This document shows, piece by piece, positions 45,459 to 56,718 of a stretch of 64,000 nucleotides of DNA (position 1 is its first letter; every line of letters begins with the position of its first letter). This DNA is from Plesiocystis pacifica SIR-1 (GTDB lineage: Bacteria > Myxococcota_A > Polyangia > Nannocystales > Nannocystaceae): the NCBI RefSeq assembly GCF_000170895.1, contig NZ_ABCS01000006.1:1-64000 (forward strand), in the 5' to 3' direction. A program made the translations under genes and the position numbers. The notes under the pieces are model-generated. The model made no database searches. It was not told the origin of the DNA and saw only the letters and a list, made by a program, of their open reading frames with translations.

Positions 45459-46598
45459 CTAAATCCGCATCTTGAACCGGTGCTCGTGGGCGGGCTCGCC
45501 CTCGTCTCGGCCCACGCCCCGCTCGCCGCGCTCGGCCTGGCGCAGCAGCCGGAGGATCTGCGGCCCGAGGGCGTCGAGCTCCGTGCTGGCGAAGGCCTCC
45601 CCGCCGAAGCGCTCGATGCTCTCGACCTGGCGCTTCAACACCTCGGCGTCCTGCTTGAAGATCGCCCGAGCCACGGGGCCGAGCACGGGCGAGACCACGG
45701 CCGAGGGCAGCGGGAGCCGAAAGCTGATGACCGCGGTCAAGCGGGTGCGTGTGGCGGTCAGCGGGGTCAGGGCGCTGACCGTGCAGATCTGGCTGCGCTC
45801 GCCGAGGCGGTACTCGACCTCGGTGATGCTCGGGAGCACGAAGCGATCGAAGTGCTGGACGACGCCGCCGCCCGGGGCGAGGAAGCGGCCGGCGAGGCCC
45901 GGCGGGCGCGGCTCGCCGATGTACTCGGCCTCGGCCCGATCGCGCCAGCGCCGGACCACGACCTCGATCTCGTTGCCGCCCCCGGCCTTGCGGAACAGGC
46001 CCTTGTGCAAGAAGGCGGTGTGCGGGACGTCGAGGGCGTTCTCGGCGACTGCGTGGACCGTGCCCTCGACCTCGAAGCTCTCCATGCCCGAGTGAAACGC
46101 GGAGTCGCGCATCCACCGAAACACGTAGGGCTCGCGGACGGGCTCGACCTCGGGGGTCGCATAAACCCACACGAGCCCGTCTTGTTCGCGGCAGGCGAAG
46201 CGCTGGACCGTGCGCGCCTTGCCCTCGGCCTGCCCGCACAGCGAGGGCACCTCGCGGCACTCGCCCTCGGTGTCGAAGGCCCAGCCGTGGTAGCCGCAGC
46301 GCAGCAGCGCGCCGTCCACGGAGCCGTCGGACAGCGGCACGTTGCGGTGCGGGCAGCGATCCAAGAGCGCGCCGACCTCCCCCGCGCGGTTGCGGAACAC
46401 GACGATCGGCGTCCCGTGCAGCTGCGTCGCCAGCGGGCGCTCGCCCAGGGCCTGGAGCTCCCGGAGGGTGCAGACCACGTACCAGTCGTCGAGCACCCGC
46501 GCGGCCGAGCTGTTGCCCGTGGGTGCCAGCGGCAGGTGGCGACGGGCCGCCTCGGCGCTGGGCTCGGAGCGGGGCGCGGGGTCGCGGGCGTCGTCCAC
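45459..46598 (-). CDS. Rieske [2Fe-2S] aromatic-ring/sterol oxygenase
   Basis: The gene encodes 379 residues from GTG 46598 (no better ATG). Rieske ligands CPHRN (about 81) and CGYHGW (about 100) are clear. The iron site is ENALDVPHTAFLHKG (D-x2-H-x4-H, about 188-197). The protein resembles Rieske non-heme oxygenases such as phenoxybenzoate or vanillate demethylase types. Its Rieske and iron motifs differ from the 26952 gene, so it is a separate paralogue lineage. No ferredoxin or reductase gene lies next to it. Substrate unknown. Confidence 0.85.
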   Translation of the reverse strand: MDDARDPAPRSEPSAEAARRHLPLAPTGNSSAARVLDDWYVVCTLRELQALGERPLATQLHGTPIVVFRNRAGEVGALLDRCPHRNVPLSDGSVDGALLRCGYHGWAFDTEGECREVPSLCGQAEGKARTVQRFACREQDGLVWVYATPEVEPVREPYVFRWMRDSAFHSGMESFEVEGTVHAVAENALDVPHTAFLHKGLFRKAGGGNEIEVVVRRWRDRAEAEYIGEPRPPGLAGRFLAPGGGVVQHFDRFVLPSITEVEYRLGERSQICTVSALTPLTATRTRLTAVISFRLPLPSAVVSPVLGPVARAIFKQDAEVLKRQVESIERFGGEAFASTELDALGPQILRLLRQAERGERGVGRDEGEPAHEHRFKMRI

Positions 46599-46689
46599 GG
46601 GCAGACGATAGCAGGCCGCATCACACGGTCACGAGTGGCGGAAATCTTTGCGATACACTGGCCGACGACGCGAGCCCGCGGTGCTGGCG

Positions 46690-49600
46690 ATGGATACGGG
46701 AGGACGAGCGCACTCGGACAGGCCGCCCAGCACGCGGCGGCGGAGCCTCGAGCCCGGTGACACCGTGGGCCGATACACGGTCGTGCGCCGCCTCGGCTCG
46801 GGCGCCATGGGGGTGGTCGTCGCCGGCTTCGACCACGAGCTCAACCGCAGCGTGGCCATCAAGCTCCTGCGCCGCAGCCGGGTCCAGCCCCAGTCCTCGG
46901 CCCGGCTCCAGCGCGAGGCCCAGGCCATGGCCCAGCTCTCCCACCCCAACGTCGTGGCCATCTACGACGTCGGCCGCCACGGCCCCGACGAGGTCGTGTT
47001 CATCGCCATGGAGTTCGTCGAGGGCCCGACCCTGCGCAACTGGATGGCCAAGTCCCGGCACTGGCGCGAGGTCGTCGACCTGTTCACCGGCGCCGGCCGG
47101 GGCCTCGCGGCCGCCCACGCGGCGGGGCTGATCCACCGGGACTTCAAGCCTGACAACGTGCTGATCACCCCGGACGGCGTCGCCAAGGTCACCGACTTCG
47201 GCCTGGTCCGGACCTCGACCGAGAGCGGCTCGGGCAGCGACCCGGAGCTCGAGCACGAGGACGCCCTGCTGAGCTCGAGCCTCAAGGACTCGGACGTGTT
47301 CCGCACGCCCATCACCCGCCAGGGCGCGATCGTCGGGACGCCGGCGTTCATGGCCCCCGAGCAATTCCTCGGCCGGCCCGCGGACTCGGCCGCCGACCAG
47401 TTCGCGTTTTGCGTGTGCCTGCACATCGCCCTGTTCGGCGTCCCGCCCTTCCGCGGGCGGACCGTCGACGAGATCCGCGAGTCGGTCACCAACGGCGATC
47501 GGCGCGAGCGGCCGAGCGATCGTGAGGTCCCCAGCTGGCTCGCCGCGGTCGTCGATCGCGGCCTCTCGCGGCGCCCCAGCGATCGCTGGGCGTCGATGAC
47601 CGAGCTGCTCCAGGCCCTCGCCGACGATCCCAGCGTCCGGCGCAAGCGCTGGCTGATCGCCGGCAGCATCGCGGCCGTGTTCGCGGCCGCGGGCGTGGGC
47701 GCGCTGTCCATCGAGCGCACCCAGCAAGCGCGCTGCGAGGCCACCGGCGCCCTCGCGTCTCAGCGCTGGAGCGCGGCCGCGCCCGCGGTCCGCGAGGCCC
47801 TGCTGACCACCGAGGCCGCCTTCGCCGAGGACACCTGGGGCCGGTCCGAGGCGGCCTTCGACGAGTGGGCGAAGCGCTGGCGAGCGCTGCGGACCAAGGC
47901 CTGCGGCGACGAGCGCCGGGGCGAGGCTCAGACCAGCGTGTCGGCGTCGATCACCGCCGCCTGCCTCGACGCCCAGCTCGACGACCTCGACGCGACCCTC
48001 GAGCTGCTCGGGACCGGCGACCGGGTCACCGCTGCCTACGCCGTCGAAGCCCTGGCCCAGCTGCCCGCGCCCGAGCGCTGCGTCGACCCGCTGTGGCTGA
48101 GCAGCCAGGCCGACCGAGGCCTCGACGCCGATCAGCACGAGCGAGCCAGCCGACTGCGCCGCGCGATCGTCCAGGTCAACGCCCTGAGCCAGGCCGGCAA
48201 GCCCCTCGACGCCCTCGCCCGCGCGCGCACCACCTTGGCCAGCGCCCCCTCCGAGGGCCCGCTCCACGCCGAGGCCCTGCTCGCCCTGGGCAGCGTCGCC
48301 CGCGAGGCCGCGCTCTACAGCGAGGCCGTCGAGCGCCTCGAGGCCGCCTACTTCGAGGGCGACGCCATCGGCCACGACCGCGTCGCCTTCGAGGCCGCCC
48401 TGCAGCTCGTCCGGGTCCAGGCCGCGCACGGCGAGGACGCCCTGGCCGCGCACTGGCTGCGCCAGGCCCGGACCCTCGTGCGCCGGCTCGGCTCGCGCCC
48501 GGAGGACGAGATCCACCTGTGCGCGACGGTGGCCTACGCCCGCCACCACGGCGGCGACATCGAGGGGGCCGAGCGGGCCGCGAGCTCCCGGATCAAGCGC
48601 GCCGAGGCCCTCTACCCGCCCCAGCACCCCGAGCGCGCCGCGGCCCTCCAACACCTCGGGGAGCTCCACGCCCTGCGAGGGCGCGGCGCGGAGTCCCAGG
48701 CCGTGCTCGCCCGGGCCCGGGCCGCCACCGTCGAGAGCTTCGGGCCCGCCCACCCCAGGGTCGCGATGATCGACCTGCGCACCGCCGAGGCGACCCGCGA
48801 CGACGGCGACATCCCCGGGGCCATCCAGACCCTCGAGGCGCTCACGGACGAGCTCGCGGCGGCTTATGGCGAAGAGCACCTCCACGTGCACGCCGCCCTC
48901 GGCAGCCTCGCCGAGTCCCACGACATGGCCGGCCAACACACCCAGGCCGCGCCCCACTTCGAGCGCGCCCAGGCCATCGCCGAGCGCGTGCTCGGGCCGG
49001 ACAACCCCCAGCTCGCCCCCGTCCTGAACGCCCACGCCAAGAACCTGCGCAGCCTCCGACGCCTCGACGAGGCCGTCGCCTTGCTCGAGCGCCGCGAGCG
49101 GATCCTGGCCCGGGCCCACGGCCCCGATCACCTCGACACGATCACCGCCCGCTTCGACCTCGCCCGCGGCCGCGACGAGCAGGGCGCGGCCTCCGAAGAG
49201 CTCCTGCCCGTCTACGAGCGCAGCCTCGCCGCGTTCACCGAGGCCTTCGGGCCCGAGCACGAGCGCAGCCTCGTCGCCCTCCACCTCGTCGGCGTCCACG
49301 AGTGCGCCCTCGAGCGCTACGACGTCGCCCTGGCCGACCTGACCCGCGCCCTCGACCACGCCGCCGAGCGCCCCGGGGTCGGGGCGCACCAGATGAGCAC
49401 GGTGCTCATCACCCTGGTCGGCTGCCAGCGCGACGCGGGGCGCTGGGCCGAGCTGATCCCCGTGGCCCAGGAGGCCCTCGACATCCGCCTCAGCGAGGTC
49501 GGCGAGGCCGACCCGATCCGCGTGGTGCTGCTCGACGCCCTCGCCCTCGCTCAGCTCGAGACCGGCGACCAGGCGAGCGCGCTCGCGTCGATCGAGGCCG

Positions 49601-49878
49601 CCCGCGCGGCGGTCGAGGCCGGCGCCCTCGGAGACCGCGAAGTCTCTGGCCCGCGCGTCGACTACACCCACACCCGCGCCCGCGTGCTCGCCAAGACCGG
49701 TCAGGATCCCGAGACCGCCCGCGCCCTCGTCGACGCCCAGCTCGGCGCCCTCGCCCGCGAGCGAGATGCGCTGATGGACCAGGGCTACACCGAGCAGGCC
49801 CTCGACGCCTGGGTCGCCGCGCTCGAGGGCTACCTCGACGAGGGCGACGACCGACCTCAGGCAGAGCCGCCCGCGTGA
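46690..49878 (+). CDS. Ser/Thr protein kinase with transmembrane segment and helical repeat domain
   Basis: The gene encodes 1062 residues from ATG 46690 (TTG 46648 or GTG 46681 are possible). The N-terminal kinase domain has GSGAMGVVV, VAIKLLRR (Lys 58), HRDFKPDN (Asp 151) and the VTDFGLVR loop (Asp 169), so it appears active. A membrane segment lies at about 322-342. The remaining 700 residues are many TPR-like helical pairs (HAEALLALGSVAREAALYSEAVERLEAA). The kinase is cytoplasmic and the TPR part likely faces the periplasm. Such kinases are abundant in myxobacteria. No partner gene is adjacent. Confidence 0.9.
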   Translation: MDTGGRAHSDRPPSTRRRSLEPGDTVGRYTVVRRLGSGAMGVVVAGFDHELNRSVAIKLLRRSRVQPQSSARLQREAQAMAQLSHPNVVAIYDVGRHGPDEVVFIAMEFVEGPTLRNWMAKSRHWREVVDLFTGAGRGLAAAHAAGLIHRDFKPDNVLITPDGVAKVTDFGLVRTSTESGSGSDPELEHEDALLSSSLKDSDVFRTPITRQGAIVGTPAFMAPEQFLGRPADSAADQFAFCVCLHIALFGVPPFRGRTVDEIRESVTNGDRRERPSDREVPSWLAAVVDRGLSRRPSDRWASMTELLQALADDPSVRRKRWLIAGSIAAVFAAAGVGALSIERTQQARCEATGALASQRWSAAAPAVREALLTTEAAFAEDTWGRSEAAFDEWAKRWRALRTKACGDERRGEAQTSVSASITAACLDAQLDDLDATLELLGTGDRVTAAYAVEALAQLPAPERCVDPLWLSSQADRGLDADQHERASRLRRAIVQVNALSQAGKPLDALARARTTLASAPSEGPLHAEALLALGSVAREAALYSEAVERLEAAYFEGDAIGHDRVAFEAALQLVRVQAAHGEDALAAHWLRQARTLVRRLGSRPEDEIHLCATVAYARHHGGDIEGAERAASSRIKRAEALYPPQHPERAAALQHLGELHALRGRGAESQAVLARARAATVESFGPAHPRVAMIDLRTAEATRDDGDIPGAIQTLEALTDELAAAYGEEHLHVHAALGSLAESHDMAGQHTQAAPHFERAQAIAERVLGPDNPQLAPVLNAHAKNLRSLRRLDEAVALLERRERILARAHGPDHLDTITARFDLARGRDEQGAASEELLPVYERSLAAFTEAFGPEHERSLVALHLVGVHECALERYDVALADLTRALDHAAERPGVGAHQMSTVLITLVGCQRDAGRWAELIPVAQEALDIRLSEVGEADPIRVVLLDALALAQLETGDQASALASIEAARAAVEAGALGDREVSGPRVDYTHTRARVLAKTGQDPETARALVDAQLGALARERDALMDQGYTEQALDAWVAALEGYLDEGDDRPQAEPPA

Positions 49879-49927
49879 GCCCGCACCAGCTAGCCGCGTC
49901 CGCCAACGGCTGATAGCGTCGGCGCCC

Positions 49928-51346
49928 ATGCCTGGCCTCCGACTCCGTCTCGCCTGCGCCGCCTGCTCGCCGCTCCTGCTCGCGGCGCTGACCGCCTGCG
50001 ACGCGCCCAAGCCCGCGCACAGCTCGGCCGCGACCGGGCCCGAGACCAAGGTCGAGGCCCCGGCCGAGGACGAGCCGAAGGCGACTCGGCAGCTCGACGC
50101 GAGCAAGGTCCCCGAGCCCAAGCCCAAGGCCGGGCCCGTCGACGCGGCCATGGCCGAGCTGCCCGCGCCCCCGGCCCTCGACCTTCGCCCGACCACCCCC
50201 GTGAGCGAGGGCCGCTTCGCCAACCCCGAGGGCAGCGACGCCCTCAACCCCCACGCGGTCATCGCCCTCGACGGCGCGCTGCTGTTCGCGGGTCAGGCCC
50301 TCGACGGCACCAAGCGCCGAGGCCCCGCGCCGAGCAAGCGCTGGCTCGGGCTCGCGCCCACCGGGGCCGACGCCCAGCCGAGCTCCACGGCCTTCGAGCC
50401 CGGCTCGATCTACGCCGCGCACTACGATGCTCGCAACGGCGGCCAAGCGCTGCTCGTCGGCACCCGCGGCCTCGCCTTCGACGCCCGGGCGTGGTTCGCC
50501 GTGGCCTCGGCCAAGGGCGAGCTCAGCGTCGAGACCGTGATCGACACGCCCAACACCACCGAGCTGTTCGCGGTGCTCCCCGGCGCGGCTTCCCAAGCGG
50601 GCGAGCTCGCCGTCGTCGCGGGCTTCGTCGACGCCCAGGCGTGGGTCGCCTCCCTCGACGAGGCCGGGCAGCCCCGCTGGCAAAAGTACGTCAGCAGCGT
50701 CGGCTACACCCAGGCCCGCGCCATGCTGCGGCTGCCCTCGAGCCCCGAGCTGGCCGTGTTCGGCGGGCGCTTCCAGGGCTTCGGCGAGTCCTGGTGGGCC
50801 CGCGTCCCGGGCGACGGCGGGGCGGGCATGGCCGGCGACGACGTGGCCCAGGACGTGCTGAGCATCCCCGGCGCCGACGAGAACCAGCTGCTGCGCAGCG
50901 CCCTCGCCGTGCCCGGCGTCGGCCTGCTCGCCCTCGGCACCGCCCGCAAGAACTTCGAGCAGCTCCACGACCAGCTCGTGCTCGCCAGCTTCGACCCGAG
51001 CGGGCGCCCCGGGGGCAGCTGGGTCGTCGACGCGGTCCGAGTCACCGAGGTCTGCGACGCCGTGGCCCGACCCAAGTCGAACACGGCCCTCGTCGCCGTG
51101 CTCGTACCCAGCGCCCAGACCGATTCAGAGACGGGGACCCTGAGCACCGAGCTCGCCGTCGTCGAGCTGAACTTCAGCGATGGCGCCGACCAAAAGGGCG
51201 TCCAGACCAAGGCCTGGCGCGTCGAAGACAGCGTCGACTGGTCCTGCGCCGGCTTCGTCGACGGACCCGAGCCGGGGACGGACTTGGTGACCCATCGTGC
51301 GGACGAAGGCGGCCTGAGCTGGCGCCGCCTCGCGCTGCCCGAGTAG
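49928..51346 (+). CDS. Lipoprotein, unknown function
   Basis: This 472-residue lipoprotein (lipobox AALTAC) has a charged Pro/Lys linker to about residue 65. The large remaining region is beta-rich with repeated ALNPHAVIALDGALLFAGQA and GQALLVGTRGLAF-like segments, reminiscent of a beta-propeller, but no motif is recognised. Genes are spaced 49 bases from the kinase. A perfect 13-bp hairpin follows it. Confidence 0.65.
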   Translation: MPGLRLRLACAACSPLLLAALTACDAPKPAHSSAATGPETKVEAPAEDEPKATRQLDASKVPEPKPKAGPVDAAMAELPAPPALDLRPTTPVSEGRFANPEGSDALNPHAVIALDGALLFAGQALDGTKRRGPAPSKRWLGLAPTGADAQPSSTAFEPGSIYAAHYDARNGGQALLVGTRGLAFDARAWFAVASAKGELSVETVIDTPNTTELFAVLPGAASQAGELAVVAGFVDAQAWVASLDEAGQPRWQKYVSSVGYTQARAMLRLPSSPELAVFGGRFQGFGESWWARVPGDGGAGMAGDDVAQDVLSIPGADENQLLRSALAVPGVGLLALGTARKNFEQLHDQLVLASFDPSGRPGGSWVVDAVRVTEVCDAVARPKSNTALVAVLVPSAQTDSETGTLSTELAVVELNFSDGADQKGVQTKAWRVEDSVDWSCAGFVDGPEPGTDLVTHRADEGGLSWRRLALPE

Positions 51347-51384
51347 GGGCTCCAGACCCCCGCCCGAGGCCTGGCCTCGACCCC

Positions 51385-51415
51385 CTCGAAGGCCCGCTGC
51401 GTGCGGGCCTTCGAG
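51385..51415 (+). terminator. Perfect 13-bp hairpin after the 49928 gene
   Basis: CTCGAAGGCCCGC pairs with GCGGGCCTTCGAG around a 5-base loop TGCGT, followed by CGTTTGCG. The U tract is short, so this may terminate weakly or act with Rho; it separates the lipoprotein gene from the PARP cassette. Confidence 0.6.
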
Positions 51416-51601
51416 CGTTTGCGTGATCCCGCCCCCACCTCGTCGCGCCCGCCGTGACGAACGGTGACGAGCCGTCGCGCCGTGATCCGCCGGTGACCCC
51501 AGCGTCCCTGACCGTCCGAGGGGCAGCACCCCAAGCTGGTGTTCGAGACGGGGCGACGACGCCCACCCCCAACACGAAGACCAGACGACGCGAGACAACG
51601 A

Positions 51602-53368
51602 ATGGCCACCAAACTCGGACGCAAGCAACTCCCCTCCGGCTACTCCCCCAAGGACTTCAAGTACGCGGGCCGACCCGCCCGCGACCAGGGAGACTTCGAC
51701 GCCGGGGTCGGCATCGCCGACATGGCCTCCGTCAACCAGTTCGAGAACCGCAACAGCTCGAAGTACTACCACGCGGGCGTGCTCCAGGCCCGGGGCAAGT
51801 GGTTCGTCTACACCGAGTGGGGGCGCATCAGCGGCGGCAAGAGCTGGCCGGGGACCTACCCCAAGTCCGGCATGGACTTCATGTTCACGCGCTGCGACGA
51901 CGAGGACGAGGCGCGGTCCGTGTTCCGCAAGCAGTGCCGGTCCAAGAACGTGTCGCGGCTGACCCAGCAGACCGTCGGCGCCAAGGTCATCTGGACCGCC
52001 AAGGTCGACAGCAAGGGCAAGGCCAAGGACGCCTACATCGTCCAGTCCCTGGCGACCCGCGAGCGCGGCCTGCCCGACGCCTACGCCATCAAGGACGACG
52101 CCGGGCTGAGCCCCGCGCAGAAACAGGCCGCCAAGAAGAAGAGCGCGGCCCAAAAGAAGACGGCGAAGAAGGCCAGCAAGCGCAAGGCCAAGCCGGCCAA
52201 GAACTACCAGCCCCAGGTCGTCCAGCTCGCCCGCGATCTCGTCGGCGGCACCCAGGAGTACGCCCGCTCGGCCTCGGCCGCGACCGGCATCGTCCCGACC
52301 ATGAAGTCCATCGAGGAGGTCCGCGACGAGCTCCTGCCCGCGGCCCTCGAGCGCATCGCCGCGCTGACCAAAAAGCACCCCCAGCGCAAGCGCGAGTCCC
52401 AGACCAAGTGGGAGACCCGCCTGCTCGACGCCCAGCTCGAGGATGACCAGCTCATCGCCCTGTCCAAGCTCGTCGCCGCCCTCGTGCCCCGGGTCATCCC
52501 GCGCAACGGCAACGCGCGCAGCCGGGCCGTGGCCACGATCTTGTCCTCGGCCAACGTGCTGTCGATCCAAAACGACCTCGACGCCTTCGCCAGCTCCCTC
52601 GAGAACGAGGACTTCAGCGTGGACCCCAAGTCCAAGAAGGACCAGGACGCCATCGACCCCGACAAGCTGCTCAACGCCGAGCTGACCTGGATCGACCCCA
52701 AGTCGACCAAGGGCAAGTGGATCGCCGCGACCTACCGCTCGATGTCCAACAACCGCCACGGCTACATGAAGGGCAAGCTGGTCATCGAGAACATCTTCGA
52801 GGTCCGCCGCGACGACCGGGACCAGCGCTTCGTCGAGGCCGTCGAGGCCGTCGCCAAGAGCCGCACGCGCGCGAAGATCAAGGACTACGCCCGGCTCCAG
52901 CCCAACAAGCGCAGCGACCTGGCCGACCTGGGGCCGCACGCCAAGAAGGCCAACGTGTTCCTCGGCATCCACGGCACCCGGGCCGTGAACATCCACCCCA
53001 TCCTCGGCTCCAACCTCCGCCTGCCCCGCTCGCTCCCGGGCGCGCAGATCACCGGCGCCGCCTTCGGCCACGGCATCTACTTCGCCACGGACTGGCGCAA
53101 GTCCTACGGCTACACCGGCCACGGCAACAGCTATTGGTGCAAGGGCGGCAGCATCCGCGACCGCGGCTTCTTCATGTTCCTGTGCGACGTCGTCATGGGC
53201 GACGCGTTCATGGCCCGGGGCTGCGGCTCGTGGTCGAGCCCGCCCAAGGGCAAGGACAGCGTCGCGGCCTACGACACCTACGTGTCGAGCCTGGCCAACG
53301 ACGAGCACATCATCTTCAACCCCAACTACCAGCGCATCCGCTACGTCGTCGAGGGCAACCTCCGGTGA
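51602..53368 (+). CDS. Bacterial poly(ADP-ribose) polymerase (WGR + PARP catalytic domain)
   Basis: The gene encodes 588 residues from ATG 51602. Residues 50-150 form a WGR domain (KWFVYTEWGRISGGKSWPG, W73-G74-R75). A basic Lys/Ala linker (about 172-200) follows, then a helical PARP regulatory-like domain (about 205-335) and a PARP catalytic domain to the end. The catalytic triad residues are H457 (LGIHGTR), Y493 (FGHGIYFATDWRKSYGY) and E568 (NDEHIIFN), matching the H-Y-E of poly(ADP-ribose) polymerases. The enzyme should transfer ADP-ribose from NAD+ and respond to DNA or nucleic-acid ends through the WGR. No zinc finger or BRCT domain is present. It is followed by an unknown gene. Confidence 0.9.
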   Translation: MATKLGRKQLPSGYSPKDFKYAGRPARDQGDFDAGVGIADMASVNQFENRNSSKYYHAGVLQARGKWFVYTEWGRISGGKSWPGTYPKSGMDFMFTRCDDEDEARSVFRKQCRSKNVSRLTQQTVGAKVIWTAKVDSKGKAKDAYIVQSLATRERGLPDAYAIKDDAGLSPAQKQAAKKKSAAQKKTAKKASKRKAKPAKNYQPQVVQLARDLVGGTQEYARSASAATGIVPTMKSIEEVRDELLPAALERIAALTKKHPQRKRESQTKWETRLLDAQLEDDQLIALSKLVAALVPRVIPRNGNARSRAVATILSSANVLSIQNDLDAFASSLENEDFSVDPKSKKDQDAIDPDKLLNAELTWIDPKSTKGKWIAATYRSMSNNRHGYMKGKLVIENIFEVRRDDRDQRFVEAVEAVAKSRTRAKIKDYARLQPNKRSDLADLGPHAKKANVFLGIHGTRAVNIHPILGSNLRLPRSLPGAQITGAAFGHGIYFATDWRKSYGYTGHGNSYWCKGGSIRDRGFFMFLCDVVMGDAFMARGCGSWSSPPKGKDSVAAYDTYVSSLANDEHIIFNPNYQRIRYVVEGNLR

Positions 53369-53424
53369 GCCCCGTGCACACGCCGCCCCACGCCCCGAGC
53401 TTCTCCAACCACCGCAGGACCGCC

Positions 53425-54165
53425 ATGACCACCGCAGCCGCAGCCCAGACCCCCTCCCCCATCGCCAACGACCGCACCTGGCAAGACGCCGTGTGCACGA
53501 TGATCGACCTCAAGACCAGCACCGACACGCCCTTTTCTTCGGGCGAGCTGGCCAAGGCCCTGCGCGACGATCGGCCCGACTTTCGCTTCGCGGTCGCCGA
53601 GCTCGGCGAGTTCGTCAAGGACCTGTTCCACGCCGGCTCGATCGACTTCTACGGCCCCCACGGGCGGGTCAGCCCCGCGGCCCAGGTGCCCCGGCGGACC
53701 ACCGGCCGCAGCCGCACCCCGGTGAACACGGAGGTGTTCGTCTACGCGCCCACGCTCAGCGCCGGCAACGGCCACGACTTCGAGGTCGACATCCCGCGCC
53801 CCGGGTTCACGCCCACGGCCCTCGAGCGCCAGCGCTTCGCCGCCGCCGCCGCCCAGGCCAACGCGGAGATGGTCGCCAGCGTCCACGGCGACGGGCGCCT
53901 GTGCGTGCCCCGGCGCGCCTTCGAGGAGCTCTCCCACGCCACCGGCGAGGCGATCCGCGGCGGCGACCAGGTCTACCTCCAGGTCTCCGACAACCACGAC
54001 GCGCTGCACCTCTACCTGTCGATGCGCCCGGGCTGCACCGCCCACAACTTGTCCCCCGACCGCGGTCGGGTGCGCTTCTCGGCGCCGGCCGGCGTGCGCA
54101 GCTTCTCGGGCGGAGCTCGCCACACCATCGAGGTGGAGGGCGACCGCTTGACCGTTCGCCTGTGA
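53425..54165 (+). CDS. Unknown protein downstream of the PARP gene, possible partner
   Basis: The gene encodes 246 residues from ATG 53425, preceded by GCAGGACC; the gene is 56 bases after the PARP stop and on the same strand. Residues about 15-75 look like a winged-helix segment (WQDAVCTMIDLKTSTDTPFSSGELAKALRDDRPDF followed by FVKDLFHAGSIDFYG). A Pro-rich linker and a mixed domain follow (AQANAEMVASVHGDGRLCVPRRAFEEL and RGGDQVYLQVSDN). No family recognised. I suggest a DNA-binding or regulatory partner of the PARP, from position and fold only. Confidence 0.55.
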   Translation: MTTAAAAQTPSPIANDRTWQDAVCTMIDLKTSTDTPFSSGELAKALRDDRPDFRFAVAELGEFVKDLFHAGSIDFYGPHGRVSPAAQVPRRTTGRSRTPVNTEVFVYAPTLSAGNGHDFEVDIPRPGFTPTALERQRFAAAAAQANAEMVASVHGDGRLCVPRRAFEELSHATGEAIRGGDQVYLQVSDNHDALHLYLSMRPGCTAHNLSPDRGRVRFSAPAGVRSFSGGARHTIEVEGDRLTVRL

Positions 54166-54247
54166 GTCGACCCCGGGGCCCGTGCCTCGTTCGTGACCGT
54201 GCCGGTGTGGCGCGGGCTTGCTAAGCTCGCGCCATACCGAGCTTGCC

Positions 54248-55752
<1,505 letters not shown>

Positions 55753-55756
<4 letters not shown>

Positions 55757-56718
55757 GCTCGAGGCTCGCCCACGCCCTCAGCCTCGCCCTCGCGTGCTCG
55801 GCCTGCACCGCGGCCGAGCCGAGCCCCGCCCTCGCCCCCGAGCCCCAAGCCTCGAGCCCGGCCCGGCCCAGCCCCGAGTCGAGCGCCTTCCAGACCGAGT
55901 TCGACGCCGAGCTGAAGGCCTCGCCCCACTCCATGCTGACCGCCGTGTCCGGGACCTACCTGCGCCCCGGCGAGGGCCTGGGCCTGAGCCTCGCCCCGGG
56001 CGGTGAGGGCTGGCTCGAGGACGCCGAAAAGGCGCCCTGGGCCCGCTTCGAGGCCACCGAAGACGGCATGCTCGTGACCATCGGCGAGCGTCCGCAGCAG
56101 CGCTTCGAGGCCCACGCGATCCTCGAAGTCCACGAGCCCGAGGGCCTCGAGGACATCACCCCGACCTTCTCCGGGCGCTGGCACTTCGAGCTCTCGACCC
56201 AGGGCGGACGCTGGCGCGTGCTCGTCCACGACCGCGACGCCCCGGCCCACCTCGAGTTTATCGGCATCGACTGGTACCCCGTGGACGCGGCCTACGTCGC
56301 CGACGCGCGCTTCGAGCCCGCGCCCAGCCGCGAGCCCCAGCAGCTGCAGACCTCCCGGGGCGAGGCCAAGACCCTCTACACCGCCGGGACCCTGCGCTTT
56401 CGCCTGCCCGAGCTCACCGGCGACGAGGCCCTCGAGCTCGTCGCCTTTGGCTACGCCCCCGAGCCCCCCGCGCCCGGGGAGCTCGAGCCCGTGCTGATCC
56501 CCTTTCGCGACGGGACCACGGGCAGCACCAGCTACGCGGCCGGCCGCTACCTCGAGCTCGAGCTGGGCGCCGAGGCCCACGATCTGCGCCTCGACTTCAA
56601 CCGCGCGACCAATCCGCTGTGTGCCTATAGCGAGCACTACAACTGTCCTTTTCCGCCGAAGGTCAACAAGCTCGAGGTCGCAATCCCGGCTGGTGCGATG
56701 ACCCCCGCGAAGCACTAG
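55753..56718 (+). CDS. DUF1684-family lipoprotein
   Basis: The gene encodes 321 residues from GTG 55753, overlapping the preceding stop. Signal peptide ALSLALACSAC. Residues 45-320 match DUF1684: the end contains GTTGSTSYAAGRYLELEL, DLRLDFNRATNPLCAYS and YNCPFPPKVNKLEVAIPAG, the family's hallmark. DUF1684 proteins are secreted and of unknown function. It is translated with the propeller lipoprotein and may form a two-gene operon. Confidence 0.85.

Noticed and set aside
46621..50262. Minus-strand frame of about 1200 codons over the kinase gene
   Set aside because: Antisense to a clear kinase with HRDFKPDN and DFG; the antisense product has no recognisable domain.
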